Assembly (NCBI GenBank): GCA_028622995.1 | Contig: JAJQJQ010000009.1 | Span: 2,046,001-2,110,000 of the forward strand | Direction of reading: 5' to 3' | DNA from: Panagrolaimus kolymaensis | Taxonomy: Eukaryota > Nematoda > Chromadorea > Rhabditida > Panagrolaimidae | DNA: 64,000 nt | Part shown: positions 57,901 to 64,000 of the stretch, in pieces | Layout: each line of letters opens with the position of its first letter | Position numbering within the stretch: position 1 is the first letter of the stretch | Notes under the pieces: model-generated | What the model saw: the letters and a program-made list of their open reading frames with translations, nothing else | The model's database searches: none | Told to the model about the DNA's origin: nothing | Position numbers and translations under genes: made by a program

Positions 57901-58816
57901 CCGCTTTTATCCGCCTGTAATTCTGCTGGTTCTGTTACTTGATTCCCAGAGCCTATTCTGCGACAAGTGGAAGAGAATGGAACGGACCGGACAGGTGCCA
58001 CGTTGAAGCCCTCTTTTGCTTCTTTTACTTATGCAAATTTTTTTTTAATCAGATCAAATATCTCTATGAAATTTTATTTCACTTCGATGCTTCCCTTTTT
58101 TGGTATTTTTTTATGTATTGTTTCACGGACGATCAAAAAAAAATGCGCGAGAGAAAGGAGAGAAAAAAGAGACATACAATATCCAATTTTTTCTTATTAT
58201 TTAGTTCAATTGAATCGGTTGATTTTTAGCCCTCTTTTTAATTTTTACTTTTTTGATCGAAAATTAGTTCCTTTTTTCTTCTTTTTTGGAAAACATTTTA
58301 AAAAAATAAAAAACTTAAGAACCTTGTTTTAAATATTTTTTGGTTGGAAGAAACACTTTTTTTCTTCTGCTTTTTTGCTTCAACTCCTGGAGAAAATTCA
58401 GTTATTGTCAATTTCCGAGTATTTCTCCTTATTTTATTTTTTTATTTTTTTGGCCTGTGACTTCCGCCCTTGTTTTTTTTTTATTCTTATTCTTTGCATG
58501 CGTAATCTTCAAGCTTCAAGCTCTAGTATTTTTTTTTTCACTTTGCCCTCTTACCCTCCTTATTTTTTTGTTTGTTTTAGTGTATATCTTTATTTTTTTG
58601 GTTTTTTGCCTGCTTCTTGGCGATGGAGTATATTTTGTTTTTTGCTTTATTTTTTTATAAAAAATAAATAAATAAATTTTCTCACGAACTTAAGATTGTT
58701 GAGAAGACTGATGACTAATTGATACTACTATTTTTTAGACAAACAACCGACACCCATTTTTCAAAAAAGGAAAACAAAATTATGAATGAATGAAAAAAAT
58801 AGATTTTTGAAATGCA
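54979..58816. other. intergenic, low complexity
   Basis: About 3.8 kb without a supported gene. A minus-strand open frame at 55709-55963 is Lys/Phe/Tyr-rich and has no recognised domain. The rest is A/T runs and T-rich stretches up to the start of the fibronectin-like gene. Confidence 0.5.
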
Positions 58817-61800
58817 ATGAAAAACTTTTCAACGTCGACTTATTATTTTTGGCAACAACAAAACCGTTTTTATTTTTATCGGTTATTTAGATATTTTCTA
58901 TTTATTCAATGTTTTATTCATTTTTCAAATGCCATTGCAAAATTTGAAATTACTTCAGTTTCTACAAGTTCGATCGTGGTTCGAATGATTTCAGCGGCTA
59001 ATGTTTCAAGATTTGAAATGGATGTAACTATTTATGATTTGGATAGGCTAAGAGAATTTCGTCGAACAGAACTTAGTGCTGGGAGGCATGATGATGAGGT
59101 TAGTTATATTTAAACTATTTTTGGGGTAAAAAGTTTAAAATAATTATAAATTTTTTTACTTTCTGGGTCTTAAAATAATTTTGAGTGCGTTTTTAAATTT
59201 ATCAACGAAGCTTCCGACTTTTAAAATTTCTAAAACGATTTTTCTTTATTTTTCTTTGTTTTAAATTTACATTAATTTTAACGGTCCATTAATTTATTAT
59301 TTCTTTCCTCTCCTTTTTTTAAGAAAAGCCACCACTAAAAGTTAAACATATCCGAGTGCAACAACAGCTTAAGCATCAAAAAAGAAAAAATGCATAACAA
59401 AGTTCCTCTTTCTTCTTCCATTTCTATCTCCAAGAAATAGAAGGCATCACCGCTTTTTTGTTGCATTTATTTTATCGTCTAACAAACTACTCTATTCTTC
59501 CGCCTTTTTTCATGTTAGTTAAAAAAAAACAAAAACAAAGCATTATGTCAACAAAATCTGCAAATTTTATTTTAAACCTAAACTCACCATTTCCTCCCTC
59601 TTCCTTCTTCACTTTGACCTTTTTTGGTGCTCTTTTTTTTATTTTACAATAAATTCATTTGATATCGAGAGTTAGTTGGAAAGTCAATAATTTTATTTTG
59701 TTAGGTTAGAGCGTTAAAAAAATGGATAAAAGCAAACGAAAGACAAAAAAAGGTTAAACATTTTAAATGGACAAAACAAAACACAAAAAAAGCGAAGAGA
59801 AGGAATTGGATTTCTTTTCGTTGGGTCATTTGCGTAATGCATCGTTGTCGTCCATCGTTGTCCTGACACGCGTCGTCATCTCTGTCACTCTCTCACTTTG
59901 GGGTCATTAATGCGATAAGTGCTTTCTCAATCTTTTTGCTGCTGACTTTCATTCATTTATTTTTGCCTTCTTAGTTGCAATTGTTTATAATTGTTGGCTC
60001 GGAAATAATTTTATATTTGATTTGTAATCTCGCCACAAATCTATATACAATATTAAAAACGAGGAAGAAGAAAAAATCTCAATGCATTTAAAAACTTTTT
60101 TGTTGTTAGTTAGTTAGTCTTACATAATTTTTTGTTTTGTTGTCGACGAAACACTTTCTTTCATATTTATACTTTTTTTTATCGAACTTGTATTGTTTAG
60201 GAAAATTTAGTGCAGGAAAGTAACGTTTCAATTTAAAAATGAAAACAAACTCGAACTCTTCAAACATAGCCCCCACTCTTTTTTCTTGGAGGAAAAGAAA
60301 ATTTGCATAATGAAGTGCTTTTTTTCCTTGCAAGTATGTATACGAAGAAAGAAAAAAATGCATTAGTCAAATCCATTTTTTTCAGGGTACCAAAATCTCT
60401 TTAAAAAAATGAAGGAAAAAAGTTTTTTAACAACAAAAAGAAAATGTTTTTTCCTTTATTTTTTTTTGATATAAAAAAAGAACAGCATTCATAATTTTTT
60501 TTTGAAACACAAAAGTAAAAAGCTTGAGCTGAGCTTGTTTGTAATGTTGCTTGCGCAACATTCATAATTTATACTTTCTTTCTCTCTCCTTTTTTTCTCA
60601 AAAAAAAGAAGAAATAAATAGTATGTATGTCAGTCAAAAAGCAGGCAAGCACATGTCAAATTTTTAGTTTTCAAGGCTTTGATTTAGCCTTTTTTGATAT
60701 ACATGTTTATCTCAAAAATAAAATAAAGTAAAAACAAGCTCCAAGGAATTTTTAATTATTACTCATATTTTTTTTCCTTAGTAAAACTTTAGTTTAAAGT
60801 TATAAACATCAAAAGTTCTAGAATATTCACAAAAATATTTGATAAATAAATTTTAAAGAAGCGTGGGAGAATGATGATATTTTTGAGCCATTTTTTGATC
60901 TTCCCTTTGCCATTTAAATTTAATTTTCAAACAATTTTAAAAAATATCAAAAAGCAACAAAAAAAAAGTAATATTAAAAATGTGAACGCATTTGAACAGA
61001 AAAGCATGATTCATTCTGACAGACAACTCTTTGAAAATTTCCAAAAATGCCGATAAACCAAAATCCAATTTAATTTAATGTATAATGTAATGAGGTCAAA
61101 ATTTACGCTAAAAATAAAAAAGCCAAAAACAGAGTGAAAGAGATATTCAAAATTGCTTTTCTTTCTCTTCTTTTTTTTCTATCCATCCAAATCCAAGTAA
61201 AATATGTATTTAACGAACCAAAAAAAAAATAGAAATATAAAAAAGCATATTTTTATTTAAAATACGAAAACGGATATGGCCAATCTTTTCGTTAAGTCGA
61301 TTCGAGAGTTGAGTTGTTCCGACAAGAAAAAGACAAGAGAATGAGTGGTTTTTTTTTCATTGTTTTTCTTGTTATTTTTTTTTTTGAGTGACGGCTTTTT
61401 GCCGTATTTATTTTTTCCTTTCTTTTTTTGTATGTCAGTGTCGGTGTTCTTTCTTTTCTTTTTTCTTTAAAAAACGATTTAAGATTTAACGCTTAAGCGT
61501 CCGTTGATCGTTTTTAAGAAGCAAAAAAAGAAAAAGAAAAAAGAAATAAGCTTAAAAATAAAATAGCTGCCTTTTTTAAAAGTGGATGCTAGAAAAGCAG
61601 ATAAAGAAAAAAAAGAGGGCTAAAAGTGTAGTAAGGATTAACATATTTTCTTGGGGTTAAGACAATATGAAAAAAATACTGTAATCTCTGACTTTTCAGC
61701 TTTCCTTTGACAGTCTAATTCCCGCGACATGGTTTGCAATAAGAATAGAATATCGTTTAATTTATCATAATTCTGATGGCGGTTATACTGATTTTCCAAC

Positions 61801-62842
61801 TAAACAGGTTAGTTTTTTATCTTCAAAGTTCAAAAAAAATGTTCTAAAAAATTTAATCGGGACAAAATACATATTTTTTCTGCCAAATTTTCAACAAGGT
61901 TTTAATTTTCGAACTTGGAGGTCTTTGATTTTTTTGTCCTTTGTTTTCCTAATTGCTTTTGCTTTTTTTTGCCCAAAAAACCTTCGATTCAAATCGCAAT
62001 CAAAAAAGGTGGTGCCGCTGCAATTAAACTTTTTCGGCGTCTTTTTTGGAACAAAAACAAAAGCCTCCAATCAAAAAAATTAAACACCTTTTTTAATTAC
62101 TTTCATTTTTATTTTATTATAGGAATTAATTGTTCGAACTAAAAATGATTCAACTATATCGCCTTCAACAAATATAAATGATCATATAATATTTATTGAA
62201 AATGTAATTACGGATGATCGAGATGTAAATATTACTGTAAGTAGTGCCTTTCCTGCAACATCACGAGTAAGTTTTTCTCATTTTTTATAAATATAATTGA
62301 TACCTTTGCCACCCCTCAGCCATTTCCCGAAAAAGAGATTTGGATTTATGTAATTAATCCCTTTATAAATACAAAGTCAGAAAGTTTGGTGGCAACAAAA
62401 AAGAAAAGACAACACCTGGACCATCTGCCTCCCTGCCTACTTTGCCATTTTTTTTACTTTTTTGACTAATTTTTTTTTTCAGCTTTCAACTTTAATCGTT
62501 CCCGAGCTTCAATGTTTACGAGGAATAGTGAAACCACCTGCTCAACGAATAATTTCATATGCGAATATTCATTTTGATTTACGTAAAAATATGCGTAATA
62601 CCAATCGTTTTGATAACCCACATTGCACGAAACTTTGTATATTTCCTTTTATTCGAGCCGAAATTATTGATTCTGGTCAACAAACTTTTCGAGGAAAAGA
62701 ATGGTGTGGAACCATAGAAGAAGCTCTCGAGTTAATAGCGACAACAAATAAAGCAACTTCAACATCAAATTTAAAATTGATGATTTTGATTTCAAAAACA
62801 AAAGTTTTAATAATAATATTTTTTGCCTTTTTGTATTTTTAA
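58817..62842 (+). CDS. secreted/GPI-type protein with fibronectin-III-like region
   Basis: Four exons: 58817-59098, 61700-61807, 62123-62266, 62483-62842; all in phase 0, 297 aa. A long N-terminus with a hydrophobic core (YFLFIQCFIHFSNAIA) serves as signal peptide. The next region (KFEITSVSTSSIVVRM..., then WFAIRIEYRLIY) has the alternating beta pattern of a fibronectin type III domain. The last exon carries four Cys (LQCL, HCTKLC, EWCG). It ends in a hydrophobic run (VLIIIFFAFLYF) with no cytosolic tail, fitting a GPI signal or C-terminal anchor. The first intron is 2.6 kb and contains nothing recognisable. The FN3 call is by pattern only. Confidence 0.7.
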
Positions 62843-63380
62843 TTATTCGTTTAAAAAATTAATTTAAATAACTATAATTTAATCGTAATAGAATTACAAA
62901 ATAATAATATTTAATAATAATAAATTTTTTTGCTCAAAAAAATACTGAAATCAGACGACAATCTCGAAATTTTTTAAGAAATGCAATTATTATGATTTTG
63001 AAGGTGAAAATTACATATGTTTTTTTTAAAAAAAACTTCGTAGTACCAGACTTTTTTTTTTACATTTACACGTTAACGACGCGCGTTGCTCTTGACGACA
63101 AGCTTGCTTGATGCTTAGTTATTTATTTGGTTGGTTGGTAAAATGTGGCAAAAAAAGAGATTTAAAAAATTCGAAATGCCAATATTTAAAAAATAATAAT
63201 GTTATATATACTAAATTGACCCTTTCATTTTTGTTACTTACATATTTTTTCTTTCGTCTCCAACTTAAAAAATAGGAGGAAAGAAAATTTGTAGTTATTA
63301 AATTTTCTAAGATTAAGCGTCAAAAAAAGTCGTTTAACATATTTAGTTTTATTTTTGTTAATTCTTTCAATTTTTTCTCC
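62843..63380. other. intergenic
   Basis: About 540 bases between two plus-strand genes, A/T-rich, presumably the promoter of the next gene. Confidence 0.5.
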
Positions 63381-64000
63381 ATGGCTTCTTCGTCGTCGTC
63401 AGAAGGTAAGAAAATTTAGATCAAAAATTATTTTTGCTCCAACTTTTTTTTTAAATCTTGCAAACTTTAGATGCCGCGGCGATCACAGCAATCCAACAAA
63501 ATGTAGTTTCTAATGTTGTGGTTATTCAAAATAATACGGTTAAACCAACATATTCGGTAATTCGATCAAACATTATTCGAATCACTCCAGAATCTATGCA
63601 ATGTAAATTATACTGCCGCGGCACAGCGTGTAAATATTGTACACCAACGGGTTGGACTCAAGCTGAACAAGCTATAAAAGGAATTTATTCATCGTGGTAA
63701 AAATTTATAAAAATAATTTAAGAAACTTTTTTTATTCGTTTTCACGACGAAAAAAAAATTACTCAAGGTCTCATAACGAAAGTCTTTTTTTCAGGGTTAC
63801 TGACAATATCTTAGCTACAGCAAGGCCCACTCAAATAGCCATTCAACAATATGATATCCTTAAACAATTTAAAGAAAAAAAGATTAAAACTATTATAAAT
63901 CTTCAAAATATAAATGAACACGCATTTTGTGGTCCACCATTATTAATTTGCGGGTTTAGTTATGATCCAGAAATGATGATGCGAAATAAAAGTATCTATT
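63381..64000 (+). CDS. ptpdc1: PTPDC1-like protein tyrosine phosphatase, 5' part (runs off window)
   Basis: Exons 63381-63405, 63471-63696 and 63795-64000 (continuing), phases consistent. The N-terminus is MASSSSSE, then a segment with CKLYCRGTACKYC, where closely spaced Cys may bind metal. It is followed by GIYSSWVTDNILATARPTQ and IKTIINLQNINEHAFCG. The last two blocks are the family signature at the entry of the dual-specificity phosphatase domain of PTPDC1-type proteins. The catalytic HCxxGxxR loop lies beyond the window. Family function: cilium-related in vertebrates (established for PTPDC1); a role here is inference. Confidence 0.85.

Overview
The window is eukaryotic nuclear DNA, almost certainly from a free-living or plant/animal-associated nematode. 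It is very AT-rich, with long A and T runs. Genes are split by many small GT-AG introns of about 45-60 bp. It carries nematode-typical families: P-glycoprotein, astacins, a nematode 7TM chemoreceptor-like gene, an F-box-like family gene and small GPI-tailed secreted proteins. The coding style and families fit a clade IV nematode such as a panagrolaimid, but that assignment is inference. There is no operon, CRISPR array or other prokaryotic feature.

Left part, 1-17 kb: the 3' end of an unidentified gene; a broken and catalytically dead astacin; a 10-exon ABCD1/2-type peroxisomal half transporter on the minus strand; a block of 302-bp direct repeats built of three-way-junction folds, abutting a second astacin remnant; almost 4 kb without genes; a small Cys-rich membrane protein; an alpha-carbonic anhydrase with a palindromic MITE in an intron; and a small single-pass membrane protein.

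Middle part, 18-41 kb: a complete 15-exon P-glycoprotein of 1310 aa, with an intron-containing tRNA-Ile(UAU) antisense inside one intron; a mucin-like GPI-type protein; a small, only partly resolved minus-strand locus; a 7TM receptor; a recent 1902-bp tandem duplication carrying two copies of a GPI-type secreted protein gene and splitting an older antisense pseudogene; a frameshifted F-box-like gene; a tRNA 2'-phosphotransferase (Tpt1) with a possible upstream membrane-anchor exon; and a second, possibly decayed, 7TM gene.

Right part, 41.6-64 kb: a divergent cGMP-dependent protein kinase on the minus strand, 9 coding exons over 11.4 kb with introns up to 3.5 kb. It has a degenerate second cyclic-nucleotide pocket. 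An in-phase alternative first exon would give a kinase-only, probably membrane-anchored form. After it come a GC-rich hAT-type MITE with a perfect 8-bp target duplication, a secreted/GPI protein with a fibronectin-III-like N-terminal region, and the 5' half of a PTPDC1-like phosphatase gene that runs off the window.

The most noteworthy signals are the alternative kinase-only PKG exon, the structured repeat family at 6.1-7.2 kb, the fresh tandem duplication with its truncated antisense gene, and the putative anchor exon on Tpt1. All gene models are manual splice predictions; where given, exon phases were checked by codon arithmetic.
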